NCBI GenBank assembly: GCA_018711005.1
Contig: DVIT01000046.1
Span: 1-49,811 of the forward strand
DNA length: 49,811 nucleotides
Direction of reading: 5' to 3'
Source of the DNA: Candidatus Scybalocola faecigallinarum
Lineage (GTDB): Bacteria; Bacillota; Clostridia; Lachnospirales; Lachnospiraceae
Program-made: the position numbers and the translations under genes
In this document: positions 8,838-18,136 of the stretch, one piece after another
Position numbering within the stretch: position 1 is the first letter of the stretch
Layout of the letters: the number at the start of each line of letters is the position of its first letter
The notes under the pieces: model-generated
Told to the model about the DNA's origin: nothing
The model's database searches: none
Seen by the model: only the letters and a program-made list of their open reading frames with translations

Positions 8838-8900
8838 GTCCGCCGGATACCTCATGGGCCAAACTGCCGGAAAATGCCACGGGATGCGGCCCTGGGCGGC

Positions 8901-8929
8901 TTTACAACAGAAATGATTTGTACTATAAT
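8901..8929 (+). promoter_or_regulatory. Promoter ahead of mraY
   Basis: TTTACA (8901-8906), a 17-bp spacer and TATAAT (8924-8929), in the 217-bp gap between the second PBP and mraY. It gives the murein-synthesis half of the cluster its own transcription start. Confidence 0.65.
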
Positions 8930-9054
8930 ATGAGCCAAGTGCCATTATGGGGCATGATCCGGTCCCATAATATATAAAAACTTGTCCGCAGGCATCCGGA
9001 GGCCGGCGGATAGAGATTTTCCGGATAAAAACATATAAGAGAGAGGTAAAGTAC

Positions 9055-10038
9055 ATGTTATCTGATCTGAAATATTCCATTTTACTGCCAATATTAATTG
9101 CATTTGCGATCAGCGCAATTCTTGGCCCGGTGATCATTCCATGGCTGCATAAGCTGAAATTCGGACAGTATATCCGGGAGGAAGGTCCAAAGGCCCACCA
9201 AAAGAAGTCCGGTACGCCGACCATGGGCGGGATCATCTTTCTTTTGGCGGCTATGGTGGCATCTCTGTTTTTTGTCAGAGATTATCCGAAGATCGTTCCG
9301 GTTATGTTTACTACATTGGCCTTTGGTGTGATCGGATTTCTGGATGATTATATTAAAGTGGTAAAGAAAAGAAATCTTGGACTTACAGAAATACAAAAGC
9401 TTGCTGCCCAGATCCTTGTAACGGCGGTATTTGCATTTTATCTGATCCGGTACAGCGATGTGGGCACAAAGATGCTCATTCCTTTTACCGGCGGCTTTGA
9501 AAACGGTATTTATCTGGAACTGCCTATGTGGCTTTATATCCCTGCATTATTTATTATCATGCTGGGAACTGTCAACGGCACCAATCTTACGGATGGATTG
9601 GACGGCTTGCTGTCTAATGTGACCGTGCTTGTAGCTGCCTTTTTCCTTGTGGTTTCTGTAGCCGTGGGAAGCGGTCTGCACCCGGTAGCCGGAGCGGTTA
9701 TGGGTGCGCTCCTTGGATTCCTTTTATTTAATACTTATCCGGCCAAGGTCTTTATGGGAGATACAGGATCTCTTGCTCTTGGAGGATTTGTGGCATCCAT
9801 GGCCTATATGATGAATATGCCGATCTTTATCGCTATTGTAGGCCTGGTATACCTTGTAGAAATCTTATCTGACATCCTTCAGGTGACTTATTTTAAACTG
9901 ACCCACGGAAAAAGAATTTTTAAAATGGCCCCCATCCATCATCATTTTGAGCTGTGCGGATGGGCAGAAACCAAAGTGGTGGCTGTTTTTGCAATTACAA
10001 CAGCCATTTTATGCGTGATTGGTTTCCTGGCACTTTAA
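9055..10038 (+). CDS. mraY: Phospho-N-acetylmuramoyl-pentapeptide transferase
   Basis: 327 residues, polytopic membrane enzyme that moves phospho-MurNAc-pentapeptide from UDP to undecaprenyl phosphate, making lipid I. Signatures are GPKAHQKKSGTPTMGG near 45-60, FLDDYIK near 98-104 (the aspartate pair of the active site), NLTDGLDGL near 175-183, and MAPIHHHFE near the C-terminus. The start follows GAGAGAGGTAAAG. It lies immediately upstream of murD, as in most dcw clusters. Confidence 0.98.
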   Translation: MLSDLKYSILLPILIAFAISAILGPVIIPWLHKLKFGQYIREEGPKAHQKKSGTPTMGGIIFLLAAMVASLFFVRDYPKIVPVMFTTLAFGVIGFLDDYIKVVKKRNLGLTEIQKLAAQILVTAVFAFYLIRYSDVGTKMLIPFTGGFENGIYLELPMWLYIPALFIIMLGTVNGTNLTDGLDGLLSNVTVLVAAFFLVVSVAVGSGLHPVAGAVMGALLGFLLFNTYPAKVFMGDTGSLALGGFVASMAYMMNMPIFIAIVGLVYLVEILSDILQVTYFKLTHGKRIFKMAPIHHHFELCGWAETKVVAVFAITTAILCVIGFLAL

Positions 10039-10063
10039 TGGGATTACATCGGAGGAAATGATC

Positions 10064-11428
10064 ATGGAATTAAAAAATAAGACAGTGCTGGTGGCCGGTA
10101 CAGGCATCAGCGGTATAGGCGCCACCAAGCTTTTGCTGGCTGTAGGGGCTCATGTAGTTCTTTATGACAGCAATGCGGAATTAACAAAAGAAGAAATTTT
10201 AGGACGGTTTGACACACCGGTGCCTCAGATTTCGGTAATCACAGGAGAACTGAGTCCCGAAGCTATGGAGGGACTTCACCTTGCAGTTTTAAGTCCGGGA
10301 GTACCTGTCGATGCTCCATTTGTAAAAGAAATGGCGGAGCGCCGGATTCCCATATGGGGCGAGATCGAACTGGCCTATCATTATGGAAAGGGTGTTGTTG
10401 CAGCCATTACCGGCACCAATGGAAAGACAACGACTACAGCCCTTACCGGAGAGATTATGAAGGCATGGTGCAGCCAGGTTTTTGTGGTTGGCAATATTGG
10501 CAATTCTTACACTCAGCGGGCGTTGGAAACAACAGACGACAGTGTGACTGTGGCAGAGATTTCCAGCTTCCAGCTGGAGACGATCCGGGATTTTAGGCCT
10601 CATGTGGCAGCGGTCCTGAATATTACGCCGGATCATTTAAACCGGCACCATACCATGGATTGCTATATCCAGACGAAAAAAAGAATTTTTGAAAACCAGG
10701 ATGCCAGTGATTTTACAGTGTTAAACTATGATGACGAGATTACCCGTGCCATGGCCGAAGATACAAAGGGCCAGGTAATCTTCTTCTCAGGACGCCATGT
10801 CCTTGAGGAAGGCTATTACTTTAAAGACGGGGAAATCCTGTATGCTCACGAAGGACGGCACAGGCACATATGCTATGACAGTGATCTGAATATACTGGGC
10901 TTACATAATATGGAAAACGTTATGGCCGCAGTGGCTATTGCAACATGCCTTGGCGTACCGGAGGATGTGATCTTTAAAGCGCTGACCCGGTTTAAGGCTG
11001 TAGAGCACAGGATCGAGTATGTGGCTGAGAAAAAAGGCGTGTACTATTATAATGATTCAAAGGGTACAAATCCGGATGCAGCCATCAAAGCTGTGGAAGC
11101 AATGGTGCGCCCCACATTGCTTATTGGCGGCGGATATGATAAACAGTCTGAATATGATGAGTGGATCCGGTCCTTTGGGGATAAGGTCCGGTTATTAGTG
11201 CTGCTGGGACAGACGGCAGAGAAGATTGAGAACTGTGCCAGAGCCCATGGTTTTACATCCATTATCCGCGTGGAAAGTCTTAAGGAGGCTGTTGATGTAT
11301 GCGCATCCCATGCATGTCCCGGAGATGCAGTTTTACTGTCTCCGGCATGTGCCAGCTGGGGGATGTTTAAAAATTATGAAGAACGCGGCCGGTTGTTTAA
11401 GCAGTATGTACAGCAGCTTGAGGATTGA
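10064..11428 (+). CDS. murD: UDP-N-acetylmuramoylalanine--D-glutamate ligase
   Basis: 454 residues. MurD adds D-Glu to UDP-MurNAc-L-Ala with ATP in the cytoplasm. It has a Rossmann-like N-terminal nucleotide domain (VLVAGTGISGIGATKLL), the Mur-ligase P-loop GTNGKTTTTAL, LNITPDHLNRH in the central domain, and NDSKGTNPDAA ahead of the C-terminal domain. The start at 10064 is set by GGAGGA (10051-10056, spacing 7); longer in-frame extensions lack a binding site. Confidence 0.97.
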   Translation: MELKNKTVLVAGTGISGIGATKLLLAVGAHVVLYDSNAELTKEEILGRFDTPVPQISVITGELSPEAMEGLHLAVLSPGVPVDAPFVKEMAERRIPIWGEIELAYHYGKGVVAAITGTNGKTTTTALTGEIMKAWCSQVFVVGNIGNSYTQRALETTDDSVTVAEISSFQLETIRDFRPHVAAVLNITPDHLNRHHTMDCYIQTKKRIFENQDASDFTVLNYDDEITRAMAEDTKGQVIFFSGRHVLEEGYYFKDGEILYAHEGRHRHICYDSDLNILGLHNMENVMAAVAIATCLGVPEDVIFKALTRFKAVEHRIEYVAEKKGVYYYNDSKGTNPDAAIKAVEAMVRPTLLIGGGYDKQSEYDEWIRSFGDKVRLLVLLGQTAEKIENCARAHGFTSIIRVESLKEAVDVCASHACPGDAVLLSPACASWGMFKNYEERGRLFKQYVQQLED

Positions 11429-11505
11429 TCCGGTGGGCGGAACCCTTAGAGGCGTTCGTCCCACTGAAAGAAAGGCTGCTGCATCAATCCCAGGGAGTGA
11501 TTCAA

Positions 11506-12792
11506 ATGGAGCAGAGTAATAGAGCGAGACTTCCGGACCGGGAAAGGCGGCCGGAAGTCAGGAGGACGAAGCCGCAGGTACGGCGAACGCGGCCGGAGGT
11601 AAGGCGGGCAAAACCGGCAGTCAGGCAGACAAAGTCGGCGGTCAGAAAGACCGCAGCGCCGGCGCGCAGTGCAAGGCCGGAAGTATCCTCAGGGACATTG
11701 TCCCGGGAACAGCAGAGGGCAAAACAAAAGCCAAAGCGTTTTTTTGATTATAGTTTATTTTTTGTTGTTATATTTTTAGTGTGTTTTGGTCTGGTAATGA
11801 TCTACAGTATTACGGCTTACAGCTATTCAACCTACTATGTGACCCGTCAGGGGCTTTGTGTTGTTCTTGGTCTCATAGGAGCGATCATTATCAGCCGGAT
11901 TGATTACCACTTTTTTGCTAAATTTGCATTTGTCGCTTATGTGATCATGCTGGTCATCCAGTTTATAACGCCTTATGTGGGAACGGAAAGTCATGGCCAG
12001 AGCCGATGGATCGAGATTGGACCGATCCAGTTCCAGCCTTCGGAGGTATCTAAGGTGGCGCTGATCTTGTTTTTAGCCTATGTGTGCAGCAAAACCGTAA
12101 AAAGCCTTCATTCCCTGCTGGGCATTGCCAAAGTGCTTTTGCTGGCAGCTCCCATGATTTTTGCCGTGGTTTTAACAAACTTAAGTACCGCCATTATCCT
12201 TTTGGCCATTACGTTTGTTATCCTTTTTGTTGCCAGCGACCGTTATAAGCCATTTGCAGCCATTATCGGCGTGTGCGTTGTAGGTATGGTGGGAGGACTT
12301 TTAATGTTCCCTTACCGTATCGGGCGTATTACCGCATGGCTGAATGTGGAAACGGATGAAAATGCATATCAGATCCGTCAGTCCTTGTATGCCATTGGTT
12401 CCGGCGGGATTTTTGGCAAAGGCCTGGGACAGAGCATCCAGAAGCTGGGCTATATTCCGGAGGCACATAATGATATGATCTTCGGGATCATTTGCGAAGA
12501 ACTTGGCCTTTTCGGGGCTGTGGCAGTGATCCTGCTGTTTATTATCCTCCTTTGGCGGTGCATGGTTATTGCCAATAATGCACCGGATCTTTTCGGAGCC
12601 CTGCTTGTTGTGGGTGTTATGACGCAGATCGGTATCCAGGCGTTTATCAATATTGCCGTGGCAACCAATTTTATTCCCAATACAGGCGTTACATTGCCAT
12701 TCATCAGTTACGGGGGAACCTCGGTGGCCATCCTCCTGTGTGAGATCGGCCTTGTCCTGGGCGTATCAAGGCAGATTAAATTGGAAAACTAA
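11506..12792 (+). CDS. ftsW: Lipid II polymerase FtsW with repetitive basic N-terminus
   Basis: 428 residues of the SEDS family. FtsW polymerises lipid II at the septum together with a class B PBP. After a hydrophilic N-terminus of about 75 residues come about ten membrane helices, with the SEDS signatures QFQPSEVSK and NTGVTLPFISYGGTS. Location in the dcw cluster favours FtsW over RodA. The cytoplasmic N-terminus contains about six tandem seven-residue units of the form (R/K)PxVR(R/Q)(T/A), which is unusual and strongly basic. ATG 11506 is chosen because GGGAG lies about 10 bases upstream; the frame is open back to the murD stop. Confidence 0.93.
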   Translation: MEQSNRARLPDRERRPEVRRTKPQVRRTRPEVRRAKPAVRQTKSAVRKTAAPARSARPEVSSGTLSREQQRAKQKPKRFFDYSLFFVVIFLVCFGLVMIYSITAYSYSTYYVTRQGLCVVLGLIGAIIISRIDYHFFAKFAFVAYVIMLVIQFITPYVGTESHGQSRWIEIGPIQFQPSEVSKVALILFLAYVCSKTVKSLHSLLGIAKVLLLAAPMIFAVVLTNLSTAIILLAITFVILFVASDRYKPFAAIIGVCVVGMVGGLLMFPYRIGRITAWLNVETDENAYQIRQSLYAIGSGGIFGKGLGQSIQKLGYIPEAHNDMIFGIICEELGLFGAVAVILLFIILLWRCMVIANNAPDLFGALLVVGVMTQIGIQAFINIAVATNFIPNTGVTLPFISYGGTSVAILLCEIGLVLGVSRQIKLEN

Positions 12793-12933
12793 TTGGAATC
12801 CGGCATGGCCGGATCGTTATGAAAATTTGGCGCATAGCCGGGCCGAAGGTTTCCGGATATGTGAAAATGTTGAACACCATACCCGGGGAAATAGCATATA
12901 CTATTGTATAGTATGTCTGTGGAGGTGTTTGGT

Positions 12934-14184
12934 ATGGCATCCTTTCAAATCCGCGGAGGATGCAGCCTCAACGGAGAAGTCCGTATACAGGGTTCCAAAA
13001 ACGCCGCCCTTCCCATGCTGGCGGCCTGCCTTCTTTCCCGGGGAGAAACAAAGCTTTATAATTGTCCGCATATAACGGACGTTTATAATATGATAAAGAT
13101 ATTGGAAAACATGGGCTGCAGCACAGTATTTTGCGGCGACTGCCTGACTGTAGATACCTCCGGAAATCTGAGCGGGGTCATTTCTATGGGAGACGGCGCT
13201 TCCATGCGTTCATCAATTATGCTCATGGGCGCTGTTTTAGGACGGCAAAAGTATGTGTCCCTTCCCTGGCCTGGCGGCTGTTCTATTGGAAAGCGTCCGG
13301 TAGATCTGCATTTAAAGGCATTGGAGCAGATGAATGTCTCCATAAGATCTGATCATTGCGGTCTGGAATGTACCACACCATATTTGCAGGGCAAAGATAT
13401 ATGTCTGCCGATCCCAAGTGTGGGAGCCACAGAAAATGTGATCCTGGCAGCTGTCCTGGCCAGGGGAACGACAACGATCCATAATGCGGCAAAGGAGCCG
13501 GAAATTGTGGATCTTTGCCACTTTCTTAATGAAATGGGCGCTCAGATCCATGGGATGGGGACGCACAGGATCACGATTAACGGAGTAAAGCAGCTTAAAA
13601 GTATTTCCTACACAGTCATGCCCGACAGGATCGTGGCTGGAACTTATTTTGCAGCGGCAGCAGCTACAGGAGGCAATATTTTGGCTTATCCTGTGAAGGA
13701 AAAGGATCTTCGCAGCGTGCTGGATGTTTTTGCAGCCATGGGCTGCGGCATCATTATACGCCGGGACCAGCTCCAGCTTATTGCACCGCCGCTGCTTTTA
13801 CCGGTAGAAAGCATTTGTACCCGGCCGTTCCCTGGATTTCCCACAGATATGCAGTCTCAGCTGATGGCTTGCCTGACGGCGGCCAGAGGAACAAGTGTGA
13901 TCTGTGAGAATATTTTTGAGGATCGGTTCAAGATTGTGCCCCAGCTTGAAAAAATGGGGGCAAAGATACTTGTTAATGAAAACAAAGCGGTGATCCGGGG
14001 CGGATGCCGGCTGACAGGCAGCTGTGTTTCGGCGCAGGACCTGAGGGGCGGCGCAGCTTTGGTGATCGCAGGATTAATGGCAGAAGGTGATACGAGAGTC
14101 GAAGGCTCCGGCTATATCGAGCGAGGCTATGAAGATATTTGCAGAGATTTTAGTCAGTTAGGAGCCGGGATCTGCAGGTTGTAA
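12934..14184 (+). CDS. murA: UDP-N-acetylglucosamine 1-carboxyvinyltransferase
   Basis: 416 residues. MurA transfers enolpyruvate from PEP to UDP-GlcNAc, the first committed step of peptidoglycan synthesis and the target of fosfomycin. It has the N-terminal GEVRIQGSKNAALPML segment with the catalytic lysine, and the flexible-loop motif PGGCSIGKRPVDLH, whose cysteine is the fosfomycin target, so the drug-sensitive form is retained. The start is placed at ATG 12934, six bases after GGAGGTG (12921-12927); an upstream ATG at 12904 has no such site. It sits where murG is often found. Confidence 0.94.
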   Translation: MASFQIRGGCSLNGEVRIQGSKNAALPMLAACLLSRGETKLYNCPHITDVYNMIKILENMGCSTVFCGDCLTVDTSGNLSGVISMGDGASMRSSIMLMGAVLGRQKYVSLPWPGGCSIGKRPVDLHLKALEQMNVSIRSDHCGLECTTPYLQGKDICLPIPSVGATENVILAAVLARGTTTIHNAAKEPEIVDLCHFLNEMGAQIHGMGTHRITINGVKQLKSISYTVMPDRIVAGTYFAAAAATGGNILAYPVKEKDLRSVLDVFAAMGCGIIIRRDQLQLIAPPLLLPVESICTRPFPGFPTDMQSQLMACLTAARGTSVICENIFEDRFKIVPQLEKMGAKILVNENKAVIRGGCRLTGSCVSAQDLRGGAALVIAGLMAEGDTRVEGSGYIERGYEDICRDFSQLGAGICRL

Positions 14185-14198
14185 TACAGGTGATATTC

Positions 14199-15014
14199 AT
14201 GAAAGAAAAATCAAGTAATAAAAAGAAAAGGCCACCGTTAAGTCCTGCTGCCCAAAGAGGAAGGCAGATCCGGGAGGAACGCAGGCGGAGAAAGCGCCGC
14301 CGCTTCTTCCGTGCAGTTTTGATTCTTTTGGCAGTGATCGCTATTGCCGCACTGATCCTGATCTTTGGTTTCCGCCTGAAGACAGTGAATGTGACAGGCA
14401 ACAGCAGATATACAAATGAAGAAATTTTAGATCTCCTTCAATTTGACGATGCATCCTATCAGAACACCCTTTTGTTTTATTTTGAAAAACGAAATATGGA
14501 TGTTGCGGGTATACCGTTTATTGATGCCATCTATATGGATATTGGCGGTGTTGATACAATTAATGTGGAAGTTGTTGAAAAGGTAGTGACTGGATGTATT
14601 GAGGACAATGGAAACTATATTTATATTGATACTGACGGTATCGTGTGCGAGATCAGTGATACCCGACAGGAGGATACCCCTCTCATCGAAGGATTGGATT
14701 ATGAAAATCCTCAGCTGAACCAAATGTTGACAGTAACAGATGAAAATGTTTACAATACACTTTTATCTCTGACCCTTCAGCTGCAGAAATATGAGCTGAG
14801 CGCGGATAAGGTCATCTTTGACGCGGACGGTTCCATGAGCATGCAAATGGGAGATATACAGGTTATGCTGGGAACTTCAGGAAATATGGAAGATAAGATC
14901 GCAGAGGTCAATAACCTTCTGCCTGAGCTGACAAGCCGGGGGCTTAAGGGAACTCTCCATCTTGAAAACTATGATTCGACAACAGATTCCATAATTTTTA
15001 CGAAAGAATCATAA
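14199..15014 (+). CDS. ftsQ: Cell division protein FtsQ/DivIB
   Basis: About 271 residues. A strongly basic cytoplasmic N-terminus (about 1-40) precedes a membrane helix (about 41-60), a POTRA domain starting FRLKTVNVTGNSRYTNEEIL, and a beta domain. This is the FtsQ/DivIB topology; the protein bridges early and late divisome components with FtsL and DivIC. ATG 14199 is preferred, with CAGGTGA just before it; a GTG at 14190 is in frame. It is the last gene before ftsZ, the usual order in Firmicutes lacking ftsA here. Confidence 0.88.
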   Translation: MKEKSSNKKKRPPLSPAAQRGRQIREERRRRKRRRFFRAVLILLAVIAIAALILIFGFRLKTVNVTGNSRYTNEEILDLLQFDDASYQNTLLFYFEKRNMDVAGIPFIDAIYMDIGGVDTINVEVVEKVVTGCIEDNGNYIYIDTDGIVCEISDTRQEDTPLIEGLDYENPQLNQMLTVTDENVYNTLLSLTLQLQKYELSADKVIFDADGSMSMQMGDIQVMLGTSGNMEDKIAEVNNLLPELTSRGLKGTLHLENYDSTTDSIIFTKES

Positions 15015-15021
15015 ATAGTAG

Positions 15022-15050
15022 TTGAAAATTTAAAGAAAAAAATATATTAT
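15022..15050 (+). promoter_or_regulatory. Promoter of ftsZ
   Basis: TTGAAA (15022-15027), a 17-bp spacer and TATTAT (15045-15050) in the short, very AT-rich gap before ftsZ. A dedicated ftsZ promoter is expected, because FtsZ is needed at far higher level than its neighbours. Confidence 0.6.
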
Positions 15051-15100
15051 ATAGTATAGGAAACCAAATCAGAAGATTAATATTAAAGGAGGACGTACTC

Positions 15101-16240
15101 TTGCTTGAGATAAAAACAAATGAAATGGATGCAGCCGCTAAAATTCTTGTCATCGGTGTCGGCGGAGCCGGAAACAATGCTGTCAACAGAATGGTTGACG
15201 AAAATATCGTAGGTGTTGAATTTATTGGTATTAATACAGATAAGCAGGCATTACAGTTATGTAAAGCAGGTCAGCTTGTTCAGATCGGCGAGAAGCTTAC
15301 CAAAGGTCTGGGCGCCGGAGCAAAACCTGAAGTTGGCGCAAAGGCTGCCGAGGAAAATCAGGAAGATCTGGCAGAACTTATGAAAGGTGCTGATATGGTA
15401 TTTGTTACATGCGGCATGGGCGGCGGTACCGGTACCGGTGCAGCTCCTGTTATCGCAGGGATCGCCAAAGAGATGGGCATCCTTACCGTAGGCGTTGTAA
15501 CAAAGCCTTTCCGTTTTGAAGCAAAGCAGCGTATGAACAATGCCCTTCAGGGAATTGAAAACCTGAAATCCAATGTTGATACATTGATTGTAATTCCTAA
15601 CGATAAGTTACTGGAGATCGTTGACCGGAGAACAAGTATGCCGGAAGCTTTAAAGAAAGCTGACGAAGTGCTCCAGCAGGGCGTACAGGGTATCACTGAC
15701 CTGATCAACCTGCCCGGACTGATCAACCTTGACTTTGCAGATATTCAGACCGTTATGAAGGATAAAGGTATTGCTCATATTGGTATTGGTGAAGGCCATG
15801 GCGATGACAAAGCTATCGACGCTGTTAAGCAGGCCATCACAAGTCCGCTTCTGGAAACAACCATTGAAGGCGCTACAGATATTATCATCAACATTTCCGG
15901 TGATATCGGCCTGATCGAAGCTAACGAAGCTGCGACATATGTTGAAGAACTTGCAGGAGAGTCTGCAAATATTATCTTTGGTGCTATGTATGATGATTCC
16001 ACACCGGATACTGCAAAGATCACAGTTATTGCAACAGGTCTTGAAGAAGTAGCCAGCGCAGGCCAGGGCGGTGCATATACAAAGAAAGCGGATAAGCCGG
16101 GCTTCTCCGGAGCTTCTTCCAGCTCCTTCAGAAGCAGCAGCGCCAGCCATGCACATCCGGTTCAGCCAAGCTTCGCACCCAGAAAGGATGCGCCTACAGG
16201 CAGCACGATTCAGATTCCAAGCTTCTTACAGAAGAAATAA
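15101..16240 (+). CDS. ftsZ: Cell division GTPase FtsZ (TTG start)
   Basis: 379 residues. FtsZ polymerises with GTP into the cytokinetic ring. It has the N-terminal [15 protein letters not shown], the tubulin signature [10 protein letters not shown] (near 103-112) and the T7-loop region NLDFADI (near 207-213). A Ser/Ala-rich linker leads to a C-terminal peptide ending [10 protein letters not shown], which resembles the conserved tail that binds partner proteins. The start is TTG, fixed by AAAGGAGG eight bases upstream and by the position of the conserved core. Confidence 0.98.
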   Translation: MLEIKTNEMDAAAKILVIGVGGAGNNAVNRMVDENIVGVEFIGINTDKQALQLCKAGQLVQIGEKLTKGLGAGAKPEVGAKAAEENQEDLAELMKGADMVFVTCGMGGGTGTGAAPVIAGIAKEMGILTVGVVTKPFRFEAKQRMNNALQGIENLKSNVDTLIVIPNDKLLEIVDRRTSMPEALKKADEVLQQGVQGITDLINLPGLINLDFADIQTVMKDKGIAHIGIGEGHGDDKAIDAVKQAITSPLLETTIEGATDIIINISGDIGLIEANEAATYVEELAGESANIIFGAMYDDSTPDTAKITVIATGLEEVASAGQGGAYTKKADKPGFSGASSSSFRSSSASHAHPVQPSFAPRKDAPTGSTIQIPSFLQKK

Positions 16241-16256
16241 TGATTACATTTTTGCA

Positions 16257-16291
16257 TAAAAAAACCCATGCCATACGGCATGGGTTTTTTT
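16257..16291. terminator. Bidirectional terminator after ftsZ
   Basis: Stem CCCATGCC (16265-16272) / GGCATGGG (16277-16284) with a four-base loop, flanked by A and T runs on the two sides. It serves ftsZ and the convergent small gene. Confidence 0.9.
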
Positions 16292-16619
16292 ATGGCCTTT
16301 TTAGTGTATCCGTGTCTTCCGGCTTCTGTTTGGAGGGATGGCTTTTCCGGTACTGGATCATGATCACTGCAGTCCCAATGGTAAGGCCAATGGACAGCAG
16401 AGGCAGGATCAGCACAGCAGCGATCACCATAGGGGAAATTTTTTGATCCTCATCTTCGGATTCTTTTGGGTCGGTTTCGTTTGCAGCGGCCGGGGATGAT
16501 GTATTTACTGTATTTGCGGCTAAAACAGGCATTTTTGCCGGTCCTGCCGGGAAAGCGGCAAGAATAAGGGCAAATGTCAGCAAAAGCAGGGCGGGCAGTA
16601 TTGTTTTTTGTTTCTTCAT
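16290..16619 (-). CDS. Small secreted or membrane protein of unknown function
   Basis: 109 residues. An N-terminal signal-like helix (about 7-26) is followed by an acidic, Ser/Ala/Asn-rich spacer (about 35-60, with DPKESEDEDQK) and a second membrane helix (about 62-88), then a basic tail. The order suggests an anchored protein with a short extracytoplasmic loop. No family is recognised. The ATG follows TAGGAGC. It converges on ftsZ and shares the terminator between them. Confidence 0.65.
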   Translation of the reverse strand: MKKQKTILPALLLLTFALILAAFPAGPAKMPVLAANTVNTSSPAAANETDPKESEDEDQKISPMVIAAVLILPLLSIGLTIGTAVIMIQYRKSHPSKQKPEDTDTLKRP

Positions 16620-16836
16620 TTATAAGCTCCTATCTGTAGTCTTGTTCATACGTTCCTCATTATAGCATATCTGTCTCAGTGTTGCAATTTTGTAAGGTTT
16701 ACATCCTAAAATGTAAGCCGAATCGATCACCCCGGATTTTCCCTTTTGCTATAATAAAATCATCATGAAATATATCCCCGGGGCCGGCGGCCCGGGGGAA
16801 CACATAGACAAGTGATGGTAAGGAAGGATGATTTTT

Positions 16837-17019
16837 ATGGCAGGAAAGGCATGGCAGGTGAAAAAAATCTGCTGTAATATTATTGCATGGATTTTAATAT
16901 GGCTGATTGCCGTTTTGGCAGTACCCGCGGGATTGCTGATGCTGCTGATCTTTCAGTTAAAAGGGCTGGCCGATAAGGTGATCCGCAAAATCGACCGTTC
17001 CCGTATCCGTGCGAAATAA
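16837..17019 (+). CDS. Small single-pass membrane protein
   Basis: About 60 residues starting MAGKAWQVKK, with one long hydrophobic segment (about 12-40) and a basic C-terminus (IRKIDRSRIRAK). ATG 16837 is nine bases after AGGAAGG (16821-16827); an ATG at 16828 directly touches that site. The function is unknown. It precedes the sporulation pair spoIIGA-sigE, but that pair has its own promoter downstream. Confidence 0.6.
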   Translation: MAGKAWQVKKICCNIIAWILIWLIAVLAVPAGLLMLLIFQLKGLADKVIRKIDRSRIRAK

Positions 17020-17062
17020 TGAAAAACCCGTAGATAAAATTTAAGAAAGACTGTCCATGGTT

Positions 17063-17095
17063 TTGACAAAATATTCAGCGGAAAGAAGGTATACT
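17063..17095 (+). promoter_or_regulatory. Spo0A-dependent-type promoter of spoIIGA-sigE
   Basis: TTGACA (17063-17068) and TATACT (17090-17095) are near-consensus but separated by 21 bp, not 17. The sequence TTTTGACAAAA over the -35 box matches the 0A box TGNCGAA at six of seven positions. The B. subtilis spoIIG promoter is known for an overlong spacer (22 bp) and Spo0A binding near its -35, so this is very probably the equivalent. Confidence 0.65.
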
Positions 17096-17178
17096 GTTCA
17101 CAGCCGGATGGAGCAGGAAAATGAAACTTCCCGGCAAAGGCACAATGCACAGGTGTTTGAGCAGGAGGTGATCAGGCC

Positions 17179-18114
17179 ATTGTTCTGTATGTGGATATGC
17201 TGTTTCTGGAAAATCTTATGATGGACAGTTTTCTTTTGCTGTTTGTCAGTCTGTTTCTCAGGCAGACGACCACATGGCTGCGGATACTGGCAGCGTCGGC
17301 AGCCGGCAGCCTTTACAGCTGCATTTATACGATCCTTACTGTTTGGAGAGCTTTGAGTCCCTCTGACAGTCTTTCGGGAATATACGGTCTTATATTTAAT
17401 ATTGCAAGTTCAATCATTTCTTACGTTCTTATATGTATGCTGATGATCATTCTTGCATTTGGCATACATAACAAGCACCTCCTAATGAAAAATCTGGCAG
17501 TTCTTTATGGGACAGCAGTGTTTTGCGCCGGCGCGTTCATGCTTCTTGAAAACCTCCCTGTTACTGAAGGGATCGCTGTATCCGGCGGGGAAAAAGCGCA
17601 GGACACCCATGGTCTGCTTTTTGGATGGCTGAAGCTTTTTGGCGTCATGATTCCTGTGTCTGCAGGCGGATTATGGCTTATACGGGCAAAAAACAGCCAT
17701 ATTGGGGCCAATAGCGGACTGTATGAGCTGTGCCTTCAATTCGGCGAAGAAACGATCCATTTGAAAGCGCTCCTTGATACCGGGAACAGGCTTTATGATC
17801 CGGCAGGAAGGAACCCTGTGTCGATTGTGGAAAAGGACATATTGGAAAAATATCTGAAACATAAATATACCCAGGAGGAAATCCGGGAGCTTCTGGTCAT
17901 TCCCTTTCATTCGGTGGGCTGTGACCATGGCATTTTGTTTGCCGTCAGGGCCGACCGTATGACTGTGTGCCGGGATAACAAGCTCTGGGAATATACAAAA
18001 GCGGTGATCGGGATCTATCCGGGCCATTTTACCGGAAATGGGGCCTACAGGGCTATTTTGCATCCCGATATGGTGTCCGGCCAGCCAACAGGGACCTGTG
18101 GCCGGGAAAAATAA
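17179..18114 (+). CDS. spoIIGA: Sigma-E processing peptidase SpoIIGA (apparent ATT start)
   Basis: About 311 residues. SpoIIGA is a membrane-embedded aspartic protease that matures pro-sigma-E in the mother cell. The first half holds about five membrane helices; the C-terminal cytoplasmic domain carries the protease motif [11 protein letters not shown], with the catalytic Asp. The family starts as xVYxDVLFLENxxM; here that reads [15 protein letters not shown], whose first codon is ATT at 17179. A near-perfect anti-Shine-Dalgarno match AGGAGGTGATC (17163-17173) ends five bases before that ATT, while the first standard in-frame start, GTG 17191, is 22 bases from GGAGG. An AUU start is therefore the best reading. 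Confidence 0.85.
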   Translation: MVLYVDMLFLENLMMDSFLLLFVSLFLRQTTTWLRILAASAAGSLYSCIYTILTVWRALSPSDSLSGIYGLIFNIASSIISYVLICMLMIILAFGIHNKHLLMKNLAVLYGTAVFCAGAFMLLENLPVTEGIAVSGGEKAQDTHGLLFGWLKLFGVMIPVSAGGLWLIRAKNSHIGANSGLYELCLQFGEETIHLKALLDTGNRLYDPAGRNPVSIVEKDILEKYLKHKYTQEEIRELLVIPFHSVGCDHGILFAVRADRMTVCRDNKLWEYTKAVIGIYPGHFTGNGAYRAILHPDMVSGQPTGTCGREK

Positions 18115-18136
18115 ATCAGATCGAGGGGATTTTATT

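Noticed and set aside
15650-16156. 168-codon frame opposite ftsZ
   Set aside because: It is antisense to a highly conserved gene and lacks any recognisable start signal or domain.
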